The position numbers and the translations under genes are program-made. Positions 45,591-57,510 of a DNA stretch of 64,000 bases are shown here, piece after piece. The stretch spans positions 43,137,905-43,201,904 of the forward strand of contig NC_084847.1 in assembly GCF_033115175.1 (NCBI RefSeq), read 5' to 3'. Under the pieces are notes generated by a model, which worked only from the letters and a program-made list of their open reading frames with translations, did not search any database and was not told the DNA's origin. Numbering within the stretch: position 1 is the first letter of the stretch; the number at the start of each line of letters is the position of its first letter. The stretch comes from Lepus europaeus (Eukaryota; Chordata; Mammalia; Lagomorpha; Leporidae).

Positions 45591-47238
45591 AACTATAAAT
45601 GATTTTATTATCTGGAACACTGCTGAAATAAAAGGTAAAAGAAACAACTGTTGTTTTTCTAATATAGGAGAAAGCATTTAAAAGTGTATATACTCTCAAT
45701 GTTAAGTGAATTATGATGCTTTTGATGGGAGAACACTGGTTTGCCTCACATCCAACCCTCCTTTGGGGCAACGTTTGCAGAAGAGCTGGGGCATCCTGGA
45801 CCTGCTTGCAATCCAATTTCTGGTCATGGGGGAAAGGGAAGTCTGATGGTCTCCACAGGGAGTAGAGGAATCTGTTTTCATCCCTGGAGGTAGGCCCAGG
45901 TAGAGCTCCATGCTTGAAGGGGGAGGAGGTTGTCAAAGGAGGTTGAAGGGGAATAGTGAGAAATCAGAGGTGACAATCCCAGGAGCCAAATCAGATTTTC
46001 TTTCTACTGCGTGTCTCTCAGTGATTTTCCCAAGGTGAGAAATCAGAGGGGGTACGTGGTGTGGGGGGGTGGTCAGCGGGTATTAAGTTATGTTAGATAG
46101 GAGGTATAAGTTCTGGTGTTCTGTTGCACAGTAGGGTAAATATAGCTAATAATATTACATATTTCAAAATAGTGAGAGGATGTTTGGATGTTGTAATTAT
46201 CAGGAAATGATAAAAAGTTTGAGGTGATGGATATGTTATCACACATTATATAAACACATCACCACATCATGCTCTACCCCGTAAATATGTACAATTATCA
46301 TGTATTAATTCTAAAAAGTTGATCACATGGGAGTTGAGACTAGAGTATTGGTTCCCAGAGGCTGGGAGTTATCGTGCTTGTCTATTATTCTGTAACTCTG
46401 TACATGTCCAGTGCAGGAACATGGTGTCTGGTGAAGCAGTGCATGAATCTGTAATTTCAGTCCATGTTGTCAAACTGACTTCTGTACGGGCTGTATCAAC
46501 ATACAATCTGCAGCAGCATTCTCTATTTCTATGTAACAAACTCCCCCTCAGATTTAATGGCTCAAAATAAGAATACTCATTTTGTTTACAAAATCCATTA
46601 ACATGGGCAGCACTCAGTGGAAATAGTTCATCTTTGTTCCATGTGGTTCCTGATGGGGTGGCTCAATTTGGGGCTGGATTCATTTTTCAAGATGGCTCAC
46701 TCTCAGGACTTGCAAGCTGGTGCTTGCTGTAAGCTTCACTCTCAGCCAAAGGCCCTCAGTTTCTGTCCATACGGACCTCTCCATAGGCAGCACGGGCTTC
46801 CTCGTGGTGTGCTGGCTGGATCCCACTAGCAAGTGTCCCAAGAGAATCACCTTTTATGAGCTGGCTTTGGAAGTCACATGGCTTCACTTCCTCCATAGTC
46901 AACAGGCTTCCTCAGACCAGACCCAAGGGGAAGGGGCATAGATCCTTGCCTCCTGATGGGAAGTGTATGTAAATCACATTTAACCCATGTTGTGGGAGAA
47001 GCCCATGGGATGGGGGAACTGTTTCTGTTTTGGAAAATACAATCTGCCACAGCTGACCCTCTGGCCCAGAAAAGTCACAGCCCTCTCCAAAACAAAGCAC
47101 ACTCATCTTCTCCAAGACTCCCAAATTTTGTCCCTTATGGCATCAGCCGTTAAGTCAGGATCTTGTCATCCCAGTCAGGTCCACATGCAGATGAAGATCT
47201 TGGAGTTCAGTTCCCTGGGTGTGTTTCCTTGAATTCAT
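45591..47238. other. Unique and old repeat sequence, no gene seen
   Basis: From about 46,500 to 46,920 there is an ancient interspersed repeat related to the one at 48,360-48,830 (shared words TTAATGGCTCAAAATAAG-type start, GATGGCTCACTC, CAAGAGAAT, CTTTTATGA). I cannot name the family. Confidence 0.45.
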
Positions 47239-47318
<80 letters not shown>

Positions 47319-47326
47319 TCTCCCCC
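47239..47326 (+). repeat. (TC)n microsatellite
   Basis: About 88 bp of near-perfect TC repeats. Confidence 0.97.
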
Positions 47327-47333
47327 CTCCATG

Positions 47334-47821
47334 TCCTGTGGGTTAAACAAAGTTATTTGGCCCCACCTCCCTCCCCTAACCAGCATACAATGTGGGAAAG
47401 GCCTAGGAATAACCACTAGGTAATCTTGTTTGAGTCAATAGAGGCTGCAGCAATTCTGAAAAGTCGCTGAGCTGAGCACCAGTTGCTAGTTTGTTAATTA
47501 GGGTTTAGTTCAATTCCCCAGGAGTTGTTCTCTGTGATTCTTGGTTCCACCCTCTGTGCTTTGGTTCTGCCCTGAGTCATGGTCCCCTGGCCTGTGCTTG
47601 AGGCTGTGTGGTTTTCGAAGCCTGCTTTCTGCCCACTGAAGTTTGATGGCTCGAAAGCTCTCTCCATTCTTTCTAATGGAAGCTGATAAAATGGAACTGT
47701 GTACCAATTCGTAATAAAGACCACACCCACAGTCTCTCTGAGACAAGTCCATCTCTCTTTTGCCTTTCCTGTGACTCAGGGCACGCCACCTTCAGGATCC
47801 TCAAAAGCCTCGTGTTTCACA
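47334..47821 (+). repeat. Possible solo LTR
   Basis: Begins TGTCCTGTGGGTTAAAC and ends GTGTTTCACA, with CGTAATAAAGACCACACC (AATAAA near 47,713) about 110 bp before the end. The shape is that of an LTR. No target duplication found and the left edge abuts a microsatellite. Confidence 0.4.
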
Positions 47822-48999
47822 CAGAGGGTTGGCCTATGAGGCACAGCCTTGGATCTTTCTCAAGTTGTCACAAAGGGTTTCATTTTTGCTGTGATGCCCT
47901 TTCTGAAATTAATTGTTGTCTGCTGCTTAGGTTAGTATGAGACATTCAGAAATTCCTGAAAAATATAAATATAAAATGTTTATATTTATCAGGCCTTTAT
48001 TCAGCTTATCTGTTTCCTCTCACATTTCATTTTGGTGAGCCAGAAGCTCTCAGCTGGTAATTCCAAAAGTTCCTTAAGCACATCTCCTATTTTCTGTTAC
48101 TGAAGGGGACAATGCCACCCTGCATTTCTTCTTTAAAGGTCCTCTTTCCTCCAGCATCTAATAATATCATCCTTACCCTCCTTAAAGCTCTTGACAAAGA
48201 CCCTTTAGACTTCCACCATGTCTCCACAAGGCCCTTTATAATTTCAGTATCAATCTTTTCCCTTCTATCTTCTTCCCACTGCTCAGTTCCCACCGCCCGT
48301 GCTATATGGCTTAAGTTTTTGTATTGGCAGCACCCCACTTCCAGGTACCAAAATCTGTTAACAGTTTTCTATTGCTGCTTAGCATAATATTTCTTGGGGG
48401 ATCAAAACAGCAACCACCATTTATTTTGTTTAAAAACCTGCCATTTGGGCAAGACTTCATGGGCAGTTTCCCTCCAGTCTAGGGTAACATGAGCAGGAAA
48501 GGCCTGCCTGAGGAATGGAGGATCCACTATCATGATGGCTCACTCACAGGGCTGGCAAGGATGCTGCTGGGGCTGTGGGCCTTGGCTCCTCGCCATGTGG
48601 GCTTCTCCTTGGGCTGTCTGGTTTTCTTCATGGAAAGGTGGCTGAGTTTAGAGCAAGCAGTCCCAAGAGAATGCAGACATCTCCCTGTCTTTTATGATGT
48701 CTTGAGAGTCATAGGCTTGGCTTCCACCACAGTCACAGGATTGACCATACTCAACAGAGGGAACACAGACTTCATGTCCATGATGGAGAAGTCCAAGTCA
48801 CATTGCAAATAAAGCCTTTGTGGTGGCTGATATCTTGGCCATTTTTTTCTGAACATGCCATCTGCCACCCACTCACAATAGCAGCAAGAGAGTACCTGTT
48901 TCCTCGCAGCTTTCTTGAGATAGTATGTTACTGAGCTCGTAGAAAATATCAAGCTTGTGGGCAATAACAAGCTTGGTGATAAAACATCAAGCTTTTTCT
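47822..48999. other. Old interspersed repeat and unique sequence
   Basis: 48,360-48,830 is the second member of the unnamed repeat family seen at 46,500. No exon recognised. Confidence 0.45.
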
Positions 49000-49312
49000 A
49001 CCTTTTTTAAAAAAAATTGATTTGAAACAAGACAAAAAAAAAAAGCGAGTGAGCTCCTACCCACTAGCCTACTCCTCAAATGCCCCCACAGGGCTGGGGC
49101 TGAGCTGGGCTGAAGTCAGGAACTGGGGACTCAGTCCAGGTCCTCCCCATGAGTGGCAGGAGTTTAAGCACCTGAACCATCACTACTGACTCCCAGGGTC
49201 TACACCAGCAAGAAACTGGAGCCAAGAACTGGGCATTGAACCCAGGTGCTCCAATTATGGGATGCAGGTGTCCTAACTGGTGTCTCAACTGCCAGCTAAA
49301 CTCCTGTCCCCT
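49000..49312 (-). mobile_element. Old C SINE
   Basis: A-rich reversed tail, then CTACTCCTCAAATGCCCCCACAGGGC, ending CAGCTAAACTCCTGTCCCC. Confidence 0.75.
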
Positions 49313-49342
49313 CTAGTTTTAATGTAAATTTCTTCTTGTTGG

Positions 49343-49673
49343 GTCCAGCATTGTGGCACAGTGGGTTAAAGCCCTGTCCTGAAGTGCTGGCATCCCATAT
49401 GGGCGCCGGTTCTAGTCCCGGCTGCTCCTCTTCTGATCCAGCTCTCTGCTATGGCCTGGGAAAGCACTAGAAGATAGCCCAAGTCCTTGGGCCCCTGCAC
49501 CCATGTGGGAGACCCAGAGGAAGCTCCTGGCTCCTGGCTTCAGATGGGTACACCTCTGGCTGTTGCTGCCAATTGGAGAGTGAACCAGTGAGTGGAAGAC
49601 CACTCTCTTTCTTTCTGCCTTTCCTCTCTCTGTGTAACTCTGACTTTCAAATAAATAAATAAATCTTTAAAAC
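49343..49673 (+). mobile_element. C SINE
   Basis: GGGTCCAGCATTGTGGCACAGTGGGTTAAAGCC to CAAATAAATAAATAAATCTTT. Confidence 0.93.
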
Positions 49674-49770
49674 ATTTTTCTTCTTGTTATGAGTACAGAT
49701 GTACATTTTCATGTGTTGAAGTTCTATATGAATCTTCTTTCCTGTGAATTGTCTTTTTAAGTTATTTGTA

Positions 49771-50062
49771 TATATTTTTAAAGGATTTATTTATTTGAAA
49801 GGCAGAGTTACAGAGATGGAGGGGGAGAGAGAGAGAGAGAGATCAATCTACCATCCGTTGGTTCACTCTCAAAATGTCCATAACAGCTGGAGCTGGGTCA
49901 ATCAGAAGCCAGGAGCCAGGAGTTTCTTCTGGGTCTCCCATTTGGGTTCAGTGGCCCAAGTACGTGGGCCATCTTCCAATGCTTTCCCAGGCTCATTAGC
50001 AGGGAGCTGGATCAGAAGTGGAGCAGCCAATACTTGTACTGACACCCATATGGGATGCCCTA
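49771..50062 (-). mobile_element. C SINE
   Basis: GGATTTATTTATTTGAAAGGCAGAG to CACCCATATGGGATGCC. Head truncated. Confidence 0.9.
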
Positions 50063-50079
50063 AAAGAGCTTAGTCTTTC

Positions 50080-50370
50080 TTTAAGATTTCATTTATTTGA
50101 GAGGTAGAATTACAGACTGAGAGAGAGAGACAGAGAGAAATATCTTCCATATGCTGATTCACTCCCCAAATGAGCCGATGGAAGACAGGAGCCAGGAGTT
50201 TCTCCCACATGTGTTCCAGGCCCCAAGCACTTGGGGCATCTTCTACTGCTTTCCCAGGACACAGCAGATAGCTGGATGGGAAATGGAGCAGCCAGGACTA
50301 GAACCAGTGCTATATGGGATGCCAGCACTGCAGGTGTCAGCTTTACCGGCTGTGCCATGGGTCAGCCCCA
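50080..50370 (-). mobile_element. C SINE
   Basis: AAGATTTCATTTATTTGAGAGGTAGAATTACAG to GCTGTGCCATGGGTCAGCCCC. Confidence 0.9.
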
Positions 50371-50445
50371 AATCTTTCTAATATATAAAACACTTCCCTA
50401 GATCAGTGAGAGGTTAGGAGTCCATTAGAAAAGTATACAAACAAG

Positions 50446-50656
50446 GCTCAGTGCTGTGGCATACATCTGCAGTGCCAGCATCCATGTGAACACTGGTTCG
50501 AGTCCCAGCTGTTCCACTTCGCATCCAGCTCCCTGCTAATGAGCCTGGGAAAGTATCAAAAGATGGCCGAAGTACTTGGGATGAGACCTGTATCTCTGTC
50601 TCTACTATCTCTGTATAACTCTGACTTTCAAATAAATAAATAAATCTTAAAAAAAG
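50446..50656 (+). mobile_element. C SINE with internal deletion
   Basis: GGCTCAGTGCTGTGGCATAC, then a jump from GTACTTGGGATGAG to CTCTGTCTCTACTATCTCTG and the CAAATAAATAAATAAATC tail. Confidence 0.88.
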
Positions 50657-50837
50657 AGTAAAACTCAAACTTTTATTCACCACCACAAGGCCTCGGGATT
50701 TAGCTCCTGCTCACTTCTCTCAGCTTGTCTTACCTCACTCTCTCCCTTCCTGCACCCTGATCACAGTGCCCTTTTTTCATTTTCTCAAATATCCATGGCT
50801 GTTGCATATAGTATTTAGCACATGCCAAAAATGCCCC

Positions 50838-51078
50838 TGCACCCAAGTGGGAAACCTGGTTGAAGCTTATGGCTCCTTAAATTCCCCCAAAGGTTTTCCA
50901 CTGCATTTAAGAGTAAAACTCAGCAGTTTGGATGGCCCAAGTCCTTGGGCACCTGCACCCACGTGGGAGACCCAGAAGAAGCTCCTGACTCCTGGCTTTG
51001 GGTCAGTGCAGCTCCAGCAGTTGCAGCCAACTGGGGAGTGAACCATCAATGGAAGACCTCTCTCTCTCCGCCTCTCAA
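50838..51078 (+). mobile_element. C SINE fragments
   Basis: CCTGCACCCAAGTGGGAAACCTGG and, after a gap, GGATGGCCCAAGTCCTTGGGC to CTCTCTCTCCGCCTCTC. They lie inside an imperfect flanking duplication. Confidence 0.75.
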
Positions 51079-51229
51079 TACCCATGGTTGTTGTGTATAG
51101 TATTTAGCACATGCCGAAAATGCTCTTTTCTACTTATATTGCCTTCAAACTCACTTTACATTTTGTTTCCACTGAGTTTTGACAATTCCTTTAAGAAGCA
51201 TTATTAGCATCTTCTCTCTTTTTTAAATT

Positions 51230-51588
51230 TATTTTTATTTATTTATTTTTTGACAGGCAGTGTGGACAGTGAGAGAGAGAGAGAGAGACAGAGAGAAAGG
51301 TCTTCCTTTTGCCATTGGATCACCCTCCAATGGCTGCCACGGCCGGCGCGCTGTGGCCAGTGCATTGCACTGATCTGAAGGTAGGAGCCAGGTACTTCTC
51401 CTGGTCTCCCATGCAGGTGCAGGGCCCAGGGACTTAGGCCATCCTCCACTGCACTCCCAGGCCATAGCAGAGAGCTGGCCTAGAAGAGGGGCAACCGGAA
51501 CAGAATTCGGCGCCCTGACCGGGACTAGAACCTGGTGTGCTGGCACCGCAGGCGGAGGATTAGCCTATTGAGCTACAGCGCCGGCCTC
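51230..51588 (-). mobile_element. C SINE
   Basis: TTTATTTATTTTTTGACAGGCAGTGTGG to GAGCTACAGCGCCGGCCTC. Full length, CCTGTCAAA-tailed subfamily. Confidence 0.95.
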
Positions 51589-51596
51589 TCTCTCTT

Positions 51597-51928
51597 TTTA
51601 AAGATTTATTTATTTTACTTGAAAGGTGTAGTTACAGAGTGGGAGAGGCAAAGTCAGAGAGGAGAAATCTTCCATTTGCTGGTTCACTCTGCAAATGGTT
51701 GCAACAGCCATAGCTGGACTAATCCAAAGCTAGGAGCCAAGAGTTTCCTCCAAGTCTTCTATGTGGGTGCAAGGGCCCAAACACCTAGGCCATCTTCCAC
51801 TGCTTTCCCAGGCACATTAGCAGGGAGCTGCATTAGAAGTAGAGCAGCAGGGACTCAAACTTTTCACCCGTATGGGATGCTGGCGCTGTAGATGGAGGCT
51901 TAACCCACTATGCCACAGCGCCAGCCCC
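51597..51928 (-). mobile_element. C SINE
   Basis: AAAGATTTATTTATTTTACTTGAAAGG to GCCACAGCGCCAGCCCC. Nine bases from its neighbour. Confidence 0.93.
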
Positions 51929-51968
51929 AGCACCTTATTCTTACTTTGTATGAGAAAGAACTAATCTG

Positions 51969-52250
51969 ATGGGGCTGGTGCTGTGGTGTATGTAGTGTGT
52001 TAAGCCGCTACCTGTGATTCTGCCACTCCATATGGGCACAGGTTCATGTCCTGGAAGCTCCACTTCTGATCCAGTTCCTTGCTAATGGCCTGGGAAAGCA
52101 TAGGAAGATGGCTGAAGTACTCCAGCCCTTGCCATCCACTTGGGAGACTTGGATAGAGTTCCAGGCCCACTCAGGGCAGTGAACCAGTGGTTGAAAGACC
52201 TCTCTCTGTGTCTCCCTCTCTCTAACTCTGCCTTTAAAATAAAGCTCTTT
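51969..52250 (+). mobile_element. C SINE
   Basis: GGGGCTGGTGCTGTGGTGTATG to CTGCCTTTAAAATAAAGC. Confidence 0.9.
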
Positions 52251-52611
52251 AAGGGAAAGAAACATCGAATTTTCAATTTATTAGAATATTTTCTAAATGT
52301 CTGTCAGTGAGTTCCTTAGGGTTTAGGACCATGTATGTTTTACTCACTGATGTATATCTGAAGAATAGTAAGTTGAAGCAATCGACACTGGCATCTGGTG
52401 TGTTAAGCAAAACAGCTATTTAAAGTAGAGATCCATAAAAGATATCTGAAATTTCAATTTAAAACATAAATGCATATTCATTCTCTCATCTTCTGAAAAG
52501 AAACTGACTTTAATGTGAGAGTGGCTTTAATGACTAACTGGTCATCCCCATAATGTGTGTTTGCTTTGTTAAAGTAGAATGAGCAAATGACTCTGAAATA
52601 AAAAATGCCTA
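52251..52611. other. AT-rich sequence, nothing seen
   Basis: No gene, repeat family or regulatory signal recognised. Confidence 0.5.
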
Positions 52612-52925
52612 GGGGCCGGCGCTGTGGCTCACTTGGTTAATCCTCCACCTGCAGCACCGGCATCTCATATGAGCGCTGGGTTCTAGTCCTGGTTGCTCCT
52701 CTTCCAGTCCAGCTCAGTGACCTGGGAAGGCAGTGGAGGCATGGCCCAAGTGCTTGGGCCCCTGCACCCGCATGGGAGACTAGGAAGAAGCACCTGGCTC
52801 CTGGCTTCGGATTGGTGCAGTTCTGCCGTAGTGGCCATTTGGGGAATGAAACAACGGAAGGAAGACCTTTCTCTCTGTGTGTCTCTCTCACTGTCTATAA
52901 CTCTACCTGTTAAATAAATTAAAAA
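52612..52925 (+). mobile_element. C SINE
   Basis: GGGGCCGGCGCTGTGGCTCACTTGG to CTCTACCTGTTAAATAAATT. Confidence 0.95.
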
Positions 52926-53512
52926 ATGCATAGAATCCTCTGAGAGTTTTTATGTCTTCAGTGTTTACAATTTTGCTCACAATTAATTTGATAGCATTTT
53001 TTTGGAAAGTGACTGGAATTATTTTACTGAGTCTTTCCAAAGCATTCAATTGGCTTTCTTAGCAATAACTGCTTATCACATCCATATCCTATCAATTTAG
53101 ATAATACTCAAATTACAGAATTGTAACAATAGGCTTACAAAGGTTTTGGAAGAAATGCAACAGTGTGTTGATAGACAATAGCCTGTGGCAACAAATATCA
53201 TCAGGCATATTTAATAATCCCATTAGCTCCGAATGCTCACAGTGACTGGGGCATCATTTGCTCACTGGAAGTACAGAGAGAACAGCAAGTGTTTAAATTC
53301 TGGCCAGCTGTGTTAAGTGAAGGGTGATTAAAAGACAGTCACAACATTTAGCATAGCAGTTCATGAAAAAGAGTCTGGTGAAAGTGCTGGAAGTAGAAAT
53401 GACCTAGAGTCTCTTGGTTCTGGATTTTTTTATCTTTTTGAGAATTGGAAAATGAAAAGTGCCTACATTCTGAGAACAATGATAGCACTGTAGAGAGGAA
53501 AACACAACTCAC
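52926..53512. other. AT-rich sequence beside the candidate exon
   Basis: Looks intronic. No repeat recognised. Confidence 0.45.
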
Positions 53513-53601
53513 CTGGGATCTGGCCAGCTGCAATCCGTTATTCATTTCTTTCTCTTCCATGGTCACCTCTTGGGAAAGCCCAGCATTCTGAGAAGGCATA
53601 C
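53513..53601 (-). CDS. Candidate internal exon of an unidentified host gene
   Basis: On the minus strand a pyrimidine-rich CTTTTCTCTATTTCATAG acceptor precedes 89 bp ending CCCAG|GTGAGT, a consensus donor. One frame is fully open: two bases of a split codon, then MPSQNAGLSQEVTMEEKEMN followed by nine further residues ending ARSQ at a codon boundary. The peptide is hydrophilic and acidic in the middle, typical of a disordered linker. I do not recognise the protein. An untranslated or non-coding exon, or a chance pairing of splice-like sites, remains possible. No second exon of the same gene was recognised in the window. Confidence 0.45.
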
Positions 53602-55130
53602 CTATGAAATAGAGAAAAGTGGTATCTTGTTCATACATGAAATGAAGGCTAAATTTAAATCTTAGAGCTTTTGTCTCATGTTGCTAAGGTGGATGGTGTA
53701 TATGAGCTTCAAGCTGCATGACCTAGCTGTAGCACCCCTGTTACTCTGGGGAAGGAATTCACTGGACAACCTTCTCTCCGCTGTGTTAAAACTCTACTTG
53801 GGCATATGGGCAGCTCAGTACTTTTCAGCCCCGACTTTCCTAGGGAAATTGGAAGATGCCTCTACTCCCAGATATTTGGATTGAACTGGTGTGCAGAGGG
53901 CCAGGACAATGCTTTCAGTTCTAAAGTCTCCGAGTGATTCTAAACATAAATGTGCACTGCTGAGGTGAGATGGTACACAGAACATGTGTTGAGGGTCTCT
54001 TCTCACTCTGTATAAGTTCATGAGGCAGAAATTCACTTCCAAACCTAAGATCCCAGAGCTCTGCCTCTCCTCTCCTCTCAATAGGTCTTTAAATAGGACA
54101 AGGAGATTTCATTCTTCTCCCTTTAGTTTACCTTTCTTTTTGAGTATCTGCATTCAGTCCTCCAGCAGGATGACCACACATGTTTGTAGTTCTTGCGCTG
54201 TCATGTCACCAAAGCTTGGCTTCGCTGGTCAGGACACACACTTGTGCCAGCAGCTTCAGTGCCTGAGTGACAGTGGATGCGCCCAGCAGTTAAAGGGGCC
54301 CCATCTCTGATGAAAGTCTTAGGAGCCAATGGGAGAACCACAAGAATGGAGTCTGCTTCCCAGGGACAGCCACTCTCAGAATCTTGCCTTGTGGGAGCAG
54401 AGTTGAGAAGCAGGAGCTCTTGAAGGTACTTATTACTTTTCCCCCCCAAAGGCATCAATCCTCATGTATAAACTTCTCTATGGTACACAAGTCTGTCTCT
54501 TGGTGGGGATCTTGTGAGATGCAGTTTCAGGCCGAGTACCTGCAATGAGATGCACACAGTCAGCAGAAGACATCAGCAGTCTCAGCCACCTAGGGATCTA
54601 CAAATTACTCATTGATACAAACAGGGCACTAAGGTATGGCTTTCTTTAAAACAATGAAAAGGCACGTCAAGAATTTCTGAGATTCACATAGTGCAGAAAG
54701 AGATGTATAGCTGTAACAACTACACAACATTTAGCCTCACTCCTTCCCCATTCTCTTCCCAGAACAGCAAACACAGCAGCCGTGGCCTACTGAAACATCT
54801 TCAGAAAGAGTGGCATTTTGTTGTTTGTTTCAGAGAAAGATGGAAAAGCAGACATTTCAACAATAAACAAATAAGTGGAAACATATTAATTTGCTAATAA
54901 TCATGAAAGAATACACTTTCTGTTCACAAAGTTTGACCTGAAAAATCTCTCAAAAAGCGAGTGACAGAAATACAGAAGCCATTTCTGAGAAGCAATCTGT
55001 TGTGCAGACAGAAGCTGCCAATAATAACAGAATGGCCTTTTGAAATAAGGAAGGACTTCACCATCTGGGGGCACTAATTTAATACTTCACAGCCAATTCA
55101 CTAAGAGGCAGGCCTTTCTGGAGTAAATAT
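53602..55130. other. Unique sequence, no gene seen
   Basis: Possible intron of the candidate exon's gene. Several short frames without similarity. Confidence 0.45.
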
Positions 55131-55461
55131 ATTTTTTAAAGATTTATTTACGTGAGAGGCAGAGTTACAGAAAGAGAGGGAGAGAGACAGAGAGAGAGAG
55201 GTTTTCTATCTGCTGGTTCACTCCTCAAATGGCCACAATGGCTGGAGCTGTGCTGATCCAAAGCCAGGAGCCAGGAGCTTCTTCTGGGTCTCCTACATGG
55301 GTGCAGGGGCCCAAGCACTTGGGCCATCTTCCACTGCTTTCCCAGGATATCAACAGGGATCTGGATGGGAAGTGGAGAACCTGGGAGTTGAACTGGTCAC
55401 CCATATAGGATGCCAGCACCGCAGGTGGATGCTTAAACTACTGTGCCACAGCATTAGCCCC
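55131..55461 (-). mobile_element. C SINE
   Basis: TTTTTTAAAGATTTATTTACGTGAGAGGCAG to CTGTGCCACAGCATTAGCCCC. Confidence 0.93.
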
Positions 55462-55500
55462 TTGGGAGTAATTTGAAAACACTTTAAGAACTAGGTTCTT

Positions 55501-55828
55501 GGGGCCACCACTGTGGCATAGTGGGTAAAGTCGCCGTCAGCAGTACTGGCATCCCATGTGGGTGCTGGTTTGAGCCCTGGCATCTCCTCTTCCTATCCAG
55601 CTCTCTGCTATGGCATGGAAAAGCAGTGGAAGACGGCTTAAGTCCCTGGGCCTCTACACCTGCGGGGGAAACCTGGAAGAAGCTCCTGGCTCCTGGCTTC
55701 AGATCAGCGCAGCTCCAGCCATTGTGGCCAATTGGGAAGTGAACCAGCAGATGGAAGACCTCTCCTTCTGCCTCTCCTTCTCTGTAACTCTGACTTTCAA
55801 ATAAATAAATAAATAATAATAATAATAA
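55501..55828 (+). mobile_element. C SINE
   Basis: GGGGCCACCACTGTGGCATAGTGGG to CAAATAAATAAATAAATAATAATAATAAT. Confidence 0.93.
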
Positions 55829-56449
55829 TGGAAGGTTATTTTTTGCCAAGCATAAGCTCTGAGAAAGTCCCACTGTCAGAAGAGGCAGACGGAGGTTCTG
55901 AGAATGCTCAGGTTTGAAGCCCAATCACCTCAAAAGCCAGGTATCTCACAACAGCAAACAGCATTTACCACATTAGGCAGAACAAAGTTGCTCCAATACA
56001 TGCACTGAAATCCTGAGATTACCCAGTTTAGGTTATCCCGAACGTGCTTAATAACATCTTACTGTCTCCTGTTACACAAGGGGACCAAATCAAGTCTGCA
56101 AAGATGCTGGTTTCCAAAGTTAAATGTTTCCTTGCTACAAATCGTAGAGATCTTCATATGGTAATGTACATTGTTACAACATGAGTCTCAAAGGATGGGG
56201 AGCATGCTGAATGTTTTATGTAATGTTCCTCAAATACATTTAACTTGAATATATTTTATACGGCATCCAATGGGACTAGGGTTCCACAGAACACACCTCT
56301 GGTTCTGTTTTAGAGGGCTGATTTAGTTCCTAGTTAGTTGGTTTAAGGAAGTATCTTAAGTTGAAGATGACTCAGGCTGAGTGAAAGAGCTGGTTCTGTA
56401 ATGTAGGTCTCATGAAGTCCTCCTTAGTACTTATTCTGCCCCCTTTTCT
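55829..56449. other. AT-rich sequence, nothing seen
   Basis: No feature recognised. Confidence 0.5.
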
Positions 56450-56762
56450 TTCTTTTTAAAAATATTTATGTATTTGAAAGGCAGCATTAGAGAGATGAAG
56501 GGGGGGGAGAGAGAGAGAGAGAGACTCCTCAAATGGCTGCAACACTCAGAGCTGGGCCGATTTGAGGCCAGGAGCCAGGAGTTTCTTCTAGGTCTCCTAC
56601 AGGGGTGCAGGGGCCCAAGGACTTGGGCCATCCTCTACTGCTTTCCCAGGCCATAGCAGAGAGCTGTTTTGGAAGTGGAGCAGCTAGGACTCGAACTAGT
56701 GCCCCATATAGGATGCCGGCACTGCAGGTGGCGGGTTTACCCACTACACCACAATGTTGGAC
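56450..56762 (-). mobile_element. C SINE
   Basis: TTTTAAAAATATTTATGTATTTGAAAGGCAGC to CACTACACCACAATGTTGG. Confidence 0.9.
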
Positions 56763-57304
56763 TCCTTTCACTTTATCTACTCTTTCTTTTCATAATTTCC
56801 TTTTGAGTTCTCTATTGTAAAGAACAAAATAAAGACACCCCCTCAACTCAGTGTCTAATTCTTCATACAACACACATGTGGACCTTTCTTGAGCAGCCCT
56901 GTGGGATTGCTGCAGTCTATGTTCTCAGAAAAAAAATGTCTATTTAAGGTGTATGTTAGAAAGGCACAACCGTACACACATTCTTAGGCATATTAACCCA
57001 TTGAGTCCCAAGCTTTTAATTCTGCAAACATTTCAATGACATTTATTTCAAAGTTATCCTAAGTGGTATGTTTACTGCTCAATTTAAGTCTTTCTGGGTG
57101 TCCTATATATAGAAAGATGGCACTTCACAGGTTAAATTAACTACAGTGCAACAAATTACACAGAATGGCCTAGAAAGTAACAAATTCCCTTTGATTACCT
57201 AAAGAAGGTCCAAATGACAATTAACTCAGACTAAGATTCTTGGATCAACAGTTTCCCTTTCACTCTGAGCTCTTCCAACAATCCCAGTGATTGCTGTGTA
57301 GCAA
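56763..57304. other. AT-rich sequence, nothing seen
   Basis: No feature recognised. Confidence 0.5.
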
Positions 57305-57510
57305 AGGCATGCACTGGTTCTCAACCTGGATTATGCATTAGACACACTTGCAGTGATTTTGAAGTATACAGATGTAAAGGTAGAGACGTTCAGGTTCCAC
57401 CCAAAAGCTACTGCAGCAGAACCTGCAGAGGTGGAGTTGGACATCCACATACTTCAAAGAATGCCACATGAGTGATTTTGAGGCAAGAGTTCACAACTGT
57501 TGGAGTCTTT
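57305..57510 (+). mobile_element. MER5-like hAT DNA transposon fossil
   Basis: ACTGGTTCTCAACCTGGATTATGCATTAGACACAC... with CCACCCAAAAGCTACTGCAGCAGAACCTGCAGAGG and an inverted end AGTTCACAACTGTTGG has the layout of a MER5A element. Confidence 0.7.
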
